In this document: piece by piece, positions 50,903 through 58,614 of the stretch
How the letters are laid out: each line of letters starts with the position of its first letter
Position numbering within the stretch: position 1 is the stretch's first letter
NCBI GenBank assembly: GCA_016192705.1
Contig: JACPTQ010000053.1
Location: 62,001-126,000, forward strand
Reading direction: 5' to 3'
Source of the DNA: Deltaproteobacteria bacterium
GTDB lineage: Bacteria > Myxococcota > JACPTQ01
Length of the DNA stretch: 64,000 bases
Made by a program: the position numbers and the translations under genes
The notes under the pieces: model-generated
The model's database searches: none
Seen by the model: only the letters and a program-made list of their open reading frames with translations
Told to the model about the DNA's origin: nothing

Positions 50903-52407
50903 GGCTCGCCGCCGCGGGAGGCCTTCACGGCGCGCGTGTCGGCCCAACGCTTGATCTGCTTGATGCGCTCCGCCATCGTTGTCGACAGCGGCACCATGCG
51001 CGACGTCGCCTTGTACAGGTCCGACATATCGAGCGCGCGACGTTGCCCATACGCCTCGTAAATCCCACTGACAACGCACTGCTCAATCTCCGCGCCGCTC
51101 CACCCCATGGTCGTTTGCGCGAGCGACAAGATTTCGAGTCCCCGCGGATCGATCCCGCGTTTCGCGAGGTGCACCGCAAAAATCTCCTGGCGCTCATCGA
51201 GCGTCGGCAGGTCGACGAAAAAAATCTCGTCGAAGCGCCCCTTGCGAAGCAGCTCGGGCGGCAATGCGTCGATCTCGTTCGCCGTCGCTGCGACAAACAC
51301 AAACGACTTCTTTTCCTGCATCCACGTCAAAAACGTCGAAAAAATCCGCGTATCGGCGCCGCCCCCCGCGCGCCCCGTTCCAACAATCGCGGTCTCAATC
51401 TCATCAACCCACAAGATCGACGGCGCAACCGACTCCGCCGTTCTGACCGCCGTCCCGAGCGCAGCCTCCGGCGTCCCAGCCGCGCCGCTAAACACAAGGT
51501 TCATGTCGAGCCGCAAAAGTGGCATATGCCACGCGGCCGCAATCGCTTGCACGCACAAACTTTTTCCGCATCCACTGATGCCCGTGAAGAGCACCCCCTT
51601 CGGCATCGGCAGCCCCGCGTTCCGCGCCTCACTCGAAAAATAATGCTCGCGGAGCTTCAGCCACTCCTTCAAATTCTCAAGCCCACCCAGCTCCTCGTAC
51701 CGCACGTGCGACGAAATGAAATCGAGAATCCCCGACTTTCGCACGATTTGACGCTTCTCTTCTTGCAGGAGGTCGCTCGACCCCATGTCGATCTGCTTTC
51801 GACTCATGAAAAGCCGCGTGAGCGCCGACCGCACTTCGTCTGCCGTCAACCCCGCGAGGCTCTTCAAAAACTCCGCGCGCTCATCATCGTTCATGGCGAT
51901 TGTCGCTTTCGGGAAGGCCACGGCGACGCTGTGAAAAATCTCGTCGATTTCGACGAGCGTCGGAAGCGCGAAGTCCACCACCGCGACGTCCTTTTCCACA
52001 TCGGGCGGCAACACGAGGCGCGGGCCCACCAAGAAAATCGTTTTGTAGACGGCCTTCAGCGCCTGGTAGATGTCGCGAAGTCGTCGCACGACGCGCGCAT
52101 CCCCAAAGTGCGCATGCAAATCCTTAAACGCGTAGAGCGCACTGCCCTTCCGACTCAGCACGTGATCCAGCGCCGCGAGCGGCTCGCGCGTCTCGGGGTC
52201 TTCTACGCCTTCGAGCGATACGCCCTCCGTCACGCTCCACGTGAAAAACGGCACGGGACTCGCGAACGCCTTCGCCGCGACGTCGCGCAGCGTGTCGAGA
52301 ACGCGCTCCTCTTCCCACGACACGACGTACACAATCGACACCTTTGCCGCAATCAGGCGCCGCAACATCTCGTAATTCGACTGTCGCTCTGCGCTCAGCG
52401 AGGCCAT
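50899..52407 (-). CDS. AAA+ ATPase, Ycf46-like
   Basis: The 502-residue protein has an N-terminal regulatory domain ('RLIAAKVSIVYVVSWEEERV') and a C-terminal AAA+ module. This module has Walker A 'GVLFTGISGCGKSLCVQAI', Walker B 'ILWVDEIETAI', sensor/second-region 'FVFVAATANEIDALPPELLR' and Arg-finger-like 'KGRFDEIFFVDLP'. The order and motifs match the Ycf46 family, which lacks protease domains; its substrates are poorly known. It is translated with the PilO/PilP-like gene and follows moaE by 3 bp. Confidence 0.9.
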   Translation of the reverse strand: MASLSAERQSNYEMLRRLIAAKVSIVYVVSWEEERVLDTLRDVAAKAFASPVPFFTWSVTEGVSLEGVEDPETREPLAALDHVLSRKGSALYAFKDLHAHFGDARVVRRLRDIYQALKAVYKTIFLVGPRLVLPPDVEKDVAVVDFALPTLVEIDEIFHSVAVAFPKATIAMNDDERAEFLKSLAGLTADEVRSALTRLFMSRKQIDMGSSDLLQEEKRQIVRKSGILDFISSHVRYEELGGLENLKEWLKLREHYFSSEARNAGLPMPKGVLFTGISGCGKSLCVQAIAAAWHMPLLRLDMNLVFSGAAGTPEAALGTAVRTAESVAPSILWVDEIETAIVGTGRAGGGADTRIFSTFLTWMQEKKSFVFVAATANEIDALPPELLRKGRFDEIFFVDLPTLDERQEIFAVHLAKRGIDPRGLEILSLAQTTMGWSGAEIEQCVVSGIYEAYGQRRALDMSDLYKATSRMVPLSTTMAERIKQIKRWADTRAVKASRGGEP

Positions 52408-52410
52408 CGC

Positions 52411-52830
52411 TTAAGGTTTACACCCGACCCAGTGGGTTCCGTCGGGCCCCGTTTCGCGCTTCCAGATCGGCACCGTTTCCTTCAAATGATCGATCGCAAA
52501 CGCGCACGCCTCAAACGCCTCACGACGATGCGGCGCCGCAACCGCAATAACGACGGCGACATCCCCAACGGCGAGCGCGCCCACGCGATGCCGCAGCGCC
52601 ACGCGAACGCCCGGCCACCGCGCCTTCACCGTCTCAACGACTTCCGCGAGCTTCGCCGCCGCCATCTCGGGGTACGCCTCGTAATCGAGCCGCGTCACGG
52701 CGTGCCCCTCGTTTTCATCGCGCACGCGGCCCGTGAACGTCACAACCGCCCCTAGGCCCGCCGCCGCGACCTCCCGCTCCACCGCTTCGGCGTGTATTTC
52801 TTCACTCGTGATTCTGCTCACCGCGTCCAT
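52411..52830 (-). CDS. moaE: Molybdopterin synthase catalytic subunit MoaE
   Basis: MoaE joins thiocarboxylated MoaD to precursor Z to make molybdopterin. The 139-residue protein has 'VVTFTGRVRDENEG', 'RLDYEAYPEMAAAKL', 'RHRVGALAVGDVAVVIAV', 'HRREAFEACAFAIDHLKETV' and catalytic Lys in 'PIWKRE'. ATG 52830 is the true start by family length; the frame upstream is only hexamer-repeat sequence. MoaD lies 109 bp upstream, with the repeat tract in between. Confidence 0.93.
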   Translation of the reverse strand: MDAVSRITSEEIHAEAVEREVAAAGLGAVVTFTGRVRDENEGHAVTRLDYEAYPEMAAAKLAEVVETVKARWPGVRVALRHRVGALAVGDVAVVIAVAAPHRREAFEACAFAIDHLKETVPIWKRETGPDGTHWVGCKP

Positions 52831-52840
52831 TTGATCCGCT

Positions 52841-52930
52841 TCCGCAACCGCAACCGCAACCGCTCCCGCAACCGCAACCGCTCCCGTACTCGTACTGGTA
52901 CTCGTTGTCGTGCTCGTGCTCGTATTCGTG
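52841..52930 (-). repeat. Composite hexamer tract between moaD and moaE
   Basis: On the plus strand about seven CCGCAA/CCGCTC-type hexamers run into a tract of GTACTC/GTGCTC units. This is the same order as the left part of the 23186-23330 element. It lies directly after the moaD stop region and before the moaE start. Confidence 0.6.
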
Positions 52931-52939
52931 CTCGCTTCT

Positions 52940-53197
52940 TCACCAGATCCCGCTTCCCCCCGCAATCGGCGGAATCAGCGCCGCCTCATCGCCATCCCGC
53001 AACACAAGATCTTTTTTTGCGTATTCGCGATTGACCGACACCACGATGCGCGGCATGAGCGCCGCCAGCGTCGGGTACTTCGCCGCCATCGCCTCGCGAA
53101 ACGCCGCGACGGTCGCCCCGTCCACGACGTCCCACGTCTCCTCGTCGAGCCCGGTCTTTTCGCGAACCACCGCGAAGTATCGTACGCGCACCTTCAC
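52940..53197 (-). CDS. moaD: Molybdopterin synthase sulfur-carrier subunit MoaD with C-terminal extension
   Basis: The 85-residue ubiquitin-like protein has 'VRVRYFAVVREKTGLDEETW' and 'VSVNREYAKKDLVLRDGDEA', ending 'LIPPIAGGSGIW'. MoaD normally ends at Gly-Gly, which is adenylated by MoeB. Here four residues (SGIW) follow the diglycine because the stop lies 12 bp later, near the start of the repeat tract. The protein would need trimming, or works poorly. GTG 53197 starts 6 bp below a TTGACT/TACGGT promoter. It heads the operon with moaE, AAA+ ATPase, PilO/PilP-like and HEAT genes. Confidence 0.88.
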   Translation of the reverse strand: MKVRVRYFAVVREKTGLDEETWDVVDGATVAAFREAMAAKYPTLAALMPRIVVSVNREYAKKDLVLRDGDEAALIPPIAGGSGIW

Positions 53198-53203
53198 GCC
53201 TCA

Positions 53204-53232
53204 ACCGTACGAGCGCGCCCGAGCGGAGTCAA
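53204..53232 (-). promoter_or_regulatory. Promoter of the moaD operon (leaderless)
   Basis: TTGACT (53232-53227), 17 bp, TACGGT (53209-53204) on the minus strand, then 6 bp to GTG 53197. It is back-to-back with the promoter of the plus-strand lipoprotein gene. Confidence 0.5.
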
Positions 53233-53239
53233 GAAACCG

Positions 53240-53268
53240 TTGACGATTCCCATCGATTTCTGTACTCT
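53240..53268 (+). promoter_or_regulatory. Promoter of the IPT/CBM9-like lipoprotein gene
   Basis: TTGACG (53240-53245), 17 bp, TACTCT (53263-53268). Transcription from here gives a leader of about 30 bp with a GGAGG site before ATG 53305, so this gene is led normally, unlike its divergent neighbour. Confidence 0.5.
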
Positions 53269-53304
53269 GCGCGGTTCTTAAAAGGCCGTCGGAGGGTTTT
53301 CAAC

Positions 53305-56124
53305 ATGAAAAGCCGAATCACCTCGATCATCGGGACCGCGCTCGCCTTTGCGTGTGCAACGGGCAGCGGCGAAAAGCCAAGTGGCGACGGGAACGCGCTT
53401 TGCGCGAAACCGACCTTTGTAAAGCCAAGCGGCCACGCGAGCGTGTTGTTCGAGATCGACGCGACGGCAATTCAGGGCCCAACGACGACGAACGCACGCC
53501 CCGCGTTTCGGCGATACGCGGATGGCGACATGCAGTGGAAGGGGTCGCTCATTTACGACGCGCGCACGAACGTCGCGACGTACGATTCGTCGTGGGCCGC
53601 CGAGCGCGGGCCGTATCCGCCGATGTACGACGACGGGCCGATCTGCGAGGGCGGGCACGAGGCGCCGGACGCCGTGAAGGGAGACGGAAAGTTTTCGGTC
53701 GAAGTTTACGTGAAGCCGGGCGACGCGGACCAAGTGTTCGAGTATGGCGCGGTGAACGAATTCGGTAATTGGATTTGGGAGGGGGCGAACGGGACGTTCA
53801 CGATTAGGGCGAAATCGACCGATGCGGTGACGGCGTCGGGATACAAGTTTCACGTTTATGGGCAGTACAACTTGAAGGTCACGCTCGACACAGCCACGAT
53901 GCACGCCGATTTCAAGCCGTTCGACCCGACGACGCAGACGGTGTGGCTGAAGGGTTCGATGAACTCGTGGACGCCGGTGCAGCTGCGCGACGACGGGCTA
54001 AAGGGCGACGAACGCGCGGGCGACGGGGTCTACACGTATGAGCACCGTGCGAATTTGGGCGCGCACGACGGGATGCTGTACGACGGGCAGCACGCGCAGT
54101 TTACGTTTGTGTTCAACAGCGCCGAAGGGACGGAGTACAAGGCGGCGGCGAACGGGCTCACGGAAGGCGTCAAGGCGTACGTCGATTACCCGACGCCGGG
54201 GACGTGGCGCGAAGTGCCGATTGCGTTAGAGCGCGAGAGCCGCGGGCGCGCGCAGAACACGACGGTCGTGGTTGGAAATGGCGCGGGCGGCGGTGGTGGA
54301 GGCGGAGGCGGGATTGACGGCGGCGCCCCGGGAACGCCTGAAGTCTTGCTCGTCGAGCCGGCGCTTGGGGCGACGACAGGTGGTACAGCGGTCGTCGTCA
54401 CCGGGATGCGGTTCGCGACGGGCGCGACGGTGACGTTTGGCGGCGCGGCGGCGACGGAAGTTGTTGTCGTGAGCGAGACCGAGATTCGCGCGAAGACGCC
54501 ATCGCACGCGGCGGGCGCCGTCGATGTGGTCGTGGAGAATCCGGGCGGGCAGAAGGGGACCTATGCGAGTGGCTTTTCGTTCACGGGGTCGCTTGCGGTG
54601 ACGAGCCTCACGCCCGATCGCGGGTCGCCGGCCGGCGGAACGACGGTAACAATTGCGGGCGCAGGTTTCGAAGACGGCGTCACGGTGAAGTTTGGCGACG
54701 CACCCGCGGTTGATGTGCAGCGACGGAGCGCAACCGAAATCGTTTGCAAAACGCCCGCGCACGCGCTCGGGGGCGTCGACGTTGTCGTGAAGAACCCGGA
54801 CAACGCGAGCGCGCAAAAGCGGTTTACGTATGCGGCCGCCGTCGGATGGGCGACGATTCAACATCCGGCGTCGCTGAGCGTCACGGTCGGCGCGCAAAGC
54901 GACTACCTTTATGGTCGCGTCTACGTTGACGGCGTCACCGCGGGTGCTGGGCGCGGGCTCGGCGTCAAAGCGCAAGCCGGGTTTGGCGACGTTGGAACGA
55001 CGCCCGACGCCACGTGGACGTGGGTCGACGCCGAGTGGAACGCTGACTTCGGAAATAACGACGAATACCGCGCGCGCTTAGCGCCACAGAACGCCGGCGC
55101 GTTCGACGTCGCGTTTCGCTTCTCAGCCGACGATGGCGCGACGTGGGAGGTCGCGGACCGCGACGGAACGACGAACGGCTGGAGCTCCGCGCAGGCGATC
55201 AAAATGACGGTCTACGGGATGAACGCGTTTGGAATCACCAGCGTCACGCCCGACTTCGGCACGGTGAGTGGAACGACGAACGTGACGATCCGAGGAAACG
55301 CTTTTCAGCAAAACATGTCGGTGACGTTTGGTGGCACCCCCGCGACGAACATTGTCGTCGTGAGTGCAACAGAACTGACAGCGACAGCGCCAAAGCGCGC
55401 GGCGGGCCGCGTCGCCGTCGAAATCAAAGACGTCGCGAACAATCTAACCGCGACGAAGGCCGACGGGTTCGCGTACGTCGCGAAAATTGCCAGCGCGCCG
55501 ACAATTGACGGAGCCCTTGCCGATTGGCCGGCCGATTTCCTCGTCGCGTCGCAAAATGCCGCATGCGCCGGAAGCTGGGGTGCCTCGAACACGCTCGCCG
55601 ATCTTTACTTCGCCTACGACGACACCAACCTTTACATCGGCATCCGCGGGAAAACCGAGACCGCAACGTCAAACCACAACGCGATCGTCGCGTACCTCGA
55701 CACCGACTACGCAAGCGGCCAAGGTCGCCTCCTTTCCGATTTGACCGACAACAACGGTTTGCTCGATTCGCACATTTCAGGATCGTTCGCGTTCAGCGAC
55801 GCAGACTTCCGACCCGACTACGCGGTTGCGACGCGCGACATGGCTGCTGTTGCGGCCGACGCGTGCTCCGATAGCGCGGGCCTTCGCGGGTTTGCGAACC
55901 CAGCCGACTTCGCTTGGATCTGTACGGGCGTCGTGGTCGCGACGGGCGTCAACGCCGTTGAGATCAAGATTCCGCGCGCGCAAGTCAATCCAACAGCGCG
56001 TGGTGCGCTTTCGGTTTTGCTTACGAATTCAGACGGATCGGCCTACAGCAACGAGCTGCTTCCAGCACGACCGGGCGCAACTTGTACGAGCAACGCGCCC
56101 GTTTTCGCGTTCGACCTTCGCTAA
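53305..56124 (+). CDS. Multidomain lipoprotein: glycan-binding-like, three IPT/TIG, CBM9-like
   Basis: The 939-residue protein has a signal peptide ending in 'FAC' and a long N-terminal beta region. Part of this region resembles a starch/glycogen-binding E-set ('TVWLKGSMNSWTPVQLRDDG', 'ERAGDGVYTYEHRANL'). A Gly-rich linker of about ten Gly is followed by IPT/TIG units ('GATTGGTAVVVTGMRF', 'RGSPAGGTTVTIAGAGF', 'GTVSGTTNVTIRGNAF'). The C-terminal domain starting 'APTIDGALADWPADFLV' fits the CBM9/DOMON-like fold. It is probably a surface carbohydrate-binding protein. SD GGAGG precedes ATG 53305. Confidence 0.85.
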   Translation: MKSRITSIIGTALAFACATGSGEKPSGDGNALCAKPTFVKPSGHASVLFEIDATAIQGPTTTNARPAFRRYADGDMQWKGSLIYDARTNVATYDSSWAAERGPYPPMYDDGPICEGGHEAPDAVKGDGKFSVEVYVKPGDADQVFEYGAVNEFGNWIWEGANGTFTIRAKSTDAVTASGYKFHVYGQYNLKVTLDTATMHADFKPFDPTTQTVWLKGSMNSWTPVQLRDDGLKGDERAGDGVYTYEHRANLGAHDGMLYDGQHAQFTFVFNSAEGTEYKAAANGLTEGVKAYVDYPTPGTWREVPIALERESRGRAQNTTVVVGNGAGGGGGGGGGIDGGAPGTPEVLLVEPALGATTGGTAVVVTGMRFATGATVTFGGAAATEVVVVSETEIRAKTPSHAAGAVDVVVENPGGQKGTYASGFSFTGSLAVTSLTPDRGSPAGGTTVTIAGAGFEDGVTVKFGDAPAVDVQRRSATEIVCKTPAHALGGVDVVVKNPDNASAQKRFTYAAAVGWATIQHPASLSVTVGAQSDYLYGRVYVDGVTAGAGRGLGVKAQAGFGDVGTTPDATWTWVDAEWNADFGNNDEYRARLAPQNAGAFDVAFRFSADDGATWEVADRDGTTNGWSSAQAIKMTVYGMNAFGITSVTPDFGTVSGTTNVTIRGNAFQQNMSVTFGGTPATNIVVVSATELTATAPKRAAGRVAVEIKDVANNLTATKADGFAYVAKIASAPTIDGALADWPADFLVASQNAACAGSWGASNTLADLYFAYDDTNLYIGIRGKTETATSNHNAIVAYLDTDYASGQGRLLSDLTDNNGLLDSHISGSFAFSDADFRPDYAVATRDMAAVAADACSDSAGLRGFANPADFAWICTGVVVATGVNAVEIKIPRAQVNPTARGALSVLLTNSDGSAYSNELLPARPGATCTSNAPVFAFDLR

Positions 56125-56201
56125 CCGACCTTCTATTCACGTTGAATAAATCAGACGGGCTCACCGTCTATCCCTGTATCGAAACCCGAGGAGGGGTATC
56201 C

Positions 56202-57665
56202 GTGAAGAACCGATTGATCTTGTTCGTTTTTCCGTCAGTTCTGGCCACTTCGTCCGCGTTTGCGTGGAACGAGCTATCGCACGAAAAGATTACGAAGCTT
56301 GCGACGATGCGCCTCGGCTGGCTCGACGCGTACGGGGCCGTCGAGTACCGGCCGATCAAGGAGTTCGTTGACGCGCTGCGTTTTGATCTCGCGAAATCAC
56401 CGCTTCCTGTCGCGGCGCCGGAAAAATTCAATTTTCGCAAGTGGGGGCTTTTGCGTTGGGACGAGGCGACGGCTAAATCGAAGCAATCGAAATACATCGG
56501 CGCGACGACGTCGGTCAGCCCGAAGGAACTGCGTGAATTCATCCAACACTTGCTGCTCGGACCGCGCTTCAAACTCGCACCGCGTCTTGGTGAGACGGTC
56601 GGTGGAAAAGTCGACGCGCGAAAAATCCTCGAGCGTTACGCCTCGGAGCCCGATGCCAACATGGATAAGGGGCTCGATGCGTCGTGGCACCAAAGCCTCA
56701 TGGGCGGCACCGACGTGAACGTCACGTCGTCACAAGGGTTTCGGCACATGTCGTTCCTTTACAATTTTCTCGGCGAACCGGGCGATCGCGCGCAGCTTTT
56801 TTACGACCTCGCGCTGAAGGCGTTCAAACTTGGATTCCCGTATTGGGGTTTCCGCTTTCTTGCGTGGACGTTTCACTATGTAGAAGACCTGACGATGCCG
56901 TTCCACGCGGCGATGATCCCGTCGCTTTCGCTCATTCGGATTAAGGGGACGCTCTTCGGCAACGACCCGGGTGCGGGCGGGGCCGACCCCGCGGCGCTGA
57001 CGGCGAACGACATTTCATTCGACCCGGCTGGTGGCTCTGCAGTCGGGGCGAACGAGACCGCGATTGCGACGGCCGTGAAGGCGCAGAAGAACGGTTTTGG
57101 AAAAATGAAAGAGGTCTACATTCGTATTAATTCGAACTACCACTCGCTCGTCGAACGGTGGCTCGACGAAGTTTTTGTTTACGATCGCTGCAAGCGGGGC
57201 GCGAACGCGGACCGTGCGTGCCTTAAGATCATGTCGGCGCCGGTCGGCGACGAGGGCGACATCGGCGAATGGCCGGGCCTGCGTCTCGGCGGGTACGTTC
57301 GAGAAGTCGCGCTAGAACGCGCCGATGACGCGAGGTCGGACGCGGGCGATTTTGCGAAGGCCGCGATCGTTTTCTTCACGAAGAAGTTCATGACACCGCC
57401 ACCCGGAAAACCACTCACGGAGATCGAGGGCGTACAGGACGCGGGCGGCAATGCGGTGCCGATGGGCGCCTTCTACGATAGGCTCGGGAACAACGTCGAC
57501 GCGGATGCGCGGCTGCGCGGCGTGCCGAAAGACACGACCGAGTCGTACGCGAAACGAATGGAAGCGCTCGCGACGATTTGGCGCATCGCGAATGGCGAAT
57601 TCAAGCGGGCCGGGCAAGCGGTGCGACGCGTGATGAAGGAAGTGAAGAAGGCGCTCGGCAAGTAG
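56202..57665 (+). CDS. Predicted exported zinc-dependent phospholipase C/P1-nuclease-like protein
   Basis: The 487-residue protein has a signal peptide ending 'SSAFA' immediately before 'WNELSHEKITKLA'. Zinc PLC and S1/P1 nucleases require a mature N-terminal Trp whose amino group binds zinc, with His about five residues on. Both are present. Later 'ASWHQSLMGG', 'FRHMSFLYNFLGEPGDRA', 'FLAWTFHYVEDLTMPFHA' and 'NSNYHSLVERWLDEV' supply further His/Asp ligands in the right order (H-x3-D-x3-P-x-H). It should hydrolyse phosphodiesters outside the cytoplasm, either lipid or nucleic acid. GTG 56202 follows GAGGAGGGG. Longer frames start before the signal peptide. Confidence 0.72.
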   Translation: MKNRLILFVFPSVLATSSAFAWNELSHEKITKLATMRLGWLDAYGAVEYRPIKEFVDALRFDLAKSPLPVAAPEKFNFRKWGLLRWDEATAKSKQSKYIGATTSVSPKELREFIQHLLLGPRFKLAPRLGETVGGKVDARKILERYASEPDANMDKGLDASWHQSLMGGTDVNVTSSQGFRHMSFLYNFLGEPGDRAQLFYDLALKAFKLGFPYWGFRFLAWTFHYVEDLTMPFHAAMIPSLSLIRIKGTLFGNDPGAGGADPAALTANDISFDPAGGSAVGANETAIATAVKAQKNGFGKMKEVYIRINSNYHSLVERWLDEVFVYDRCKRGANADRACLKIMSAPVGDEGDIGEWPGLRLGGYVREVALERADDARSDAGDFAKAAIVFFTKKFMTPPPGKPLTEIEGVQDAGGNAVPMGAFYDRLGNNVDADARLRGVPKDTTESYAKRMEALATIWRIANGEFKRAGQAVRRVMKEVKKALGK

Positions 57666-57669
57666 CGCG

Positions 57670-58503
57670 CTACAACACGAGCCCGACGGCGGCGCTGAAC
57701 GCGAGCGGGAAATAGTTGACCGGCGAGCGGTTGACGGGAATCCAGAACATCCCGCGAAAGCGAAGTCGTTCAACCGCAATTTCGGCACCGGCGCCAAGGA
57801 TCGGCATCGGCTCGCCGTGCGTCAACGTAGAGCTCGTCGAAACGTTGGGATCGAAACCGACGTTTTCGATGGTGCTCGCAACGGCAAACGACAGAAAGGG
57901 CGACACGACGCCAAAATCCCATGCGAGCGCGCCCGCGATCGCGTAGTCAAAGAATTGTTCGCGGCCCGTTGACTTGAGGTTGTAGGTCACGGACGAATAA
58001 GTGTAGTCGTTCGTGCAGGTCTGGCATTCCCATACAGCGTAAGCGATTGAGCGCGACGCGCCCTCAATGGCGACGCCGCCCCGAAGCCCCTTCGCGAGCT
58101 TTCCGCCCGCACGAATGGAAAAACCGGCACCAAAAAGGTCGCCGCCATTCGGCAGCGGCGGCACTCCCACGGCCGACGGCGACTTATTGAACCACGGCGC
58201 CCACTGAAAGAGGACGCCCAGATCGATCCAGCCGCCAAATCCATAGCGAAGCGCAACTTCGTACTGCGTGTTCGGCGCGTATAACCCGGCGTCGCCAATC
58301 TTCGGCGATGGGTCCTTGACGACGCCGATAACGACCGGGTTTGCCGCAAGCGAAATCTCCGCGCGGCCAGCCGGAAGTGGCTTCCCGCTGAAAACGGGCG
58401 GTGCCGGCGTCGGAACGAAGGCACTTCGCCGCGTCACGGTGTTCGGCGCGCAACCCACAAGTTCAGCGAGAAGGAGCACCGTGAAAATCGCGCGTGGGTA
58501 CAT
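57670..58503 (-). CDS. Outer-membrane barrel-like lipoprotein, unknown
   Basis: The 277-residue protein starts with a lipoprotein signal, lipobox 'ELVGC'. It then shows alternating amphipathic strands such as 'YEVALRYGFGGWIDLGVLFQ', 'FSIRAGGKLAKGLRGGVAIE' and the C-terminal 'FPLAFSAAVGLVL', a pattern of small outer-membrane barrels. It is convergent with the PLC/P1-like gene 4 bp away. I do not recognise the family. Confidence 0.72.
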   Translation of the reverse strand: MYPRAIFTVLLLAELVGCAPNTVTRRSAFVPTPAPPVFSGKPLPAGRAEISLAANPVVIGVVKDPSPKIGDAGLYAPNTQYEVALRYGFGGWIDLGVLFQWAPWFNKSPSAVGVPPLPNGGDLFGAGFSIRAGGKLAKGLRGGVAIEGASRSIAYAVWECQTCTNDYTYSSVTYNLKSTGREQFFDYAIAGALAWDFGVVSPFLSFAVASTIENVGFDPNVSTSSTLTHGEPMPILGAGAEIAVERLRFRGMFWIPVNRSPVNYFPLAFSAAVGLVL

Positions 58504-58509
58504 GGATTG

Positions 58510-58538
58510 CTTCTACTCGACGGGGATACGACCTTCAA
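58510..58538 (-). promoter_or_regulatory. Promoter of the barrel-like lipoprotein gene (leaderless)
   Basis: TTGAAG (58538-58533), 17 bp, TAGAAG (58515-58510), then 6 bp to ATG 58503 on the minus strand. No Shine-Dalgarno is present. Confidence 0.4.
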
Positions 58539-58614
58539 TGCCCGTGTATTCCCGAATCGGTGGCCGGGATCACGGGCGCCTCGATCGCCTTCGATGCGGT
58601 CATTTCGGCACAGC

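Noticed and set aside
52831-52965. MoaE with a 45-residue Ser/Thr/Ala-Val N-terminal extension
   Set aside because: The extension is coded wholly by simple hexamer repeats, and MoaE family proteins begin at the ATG 52830 position.
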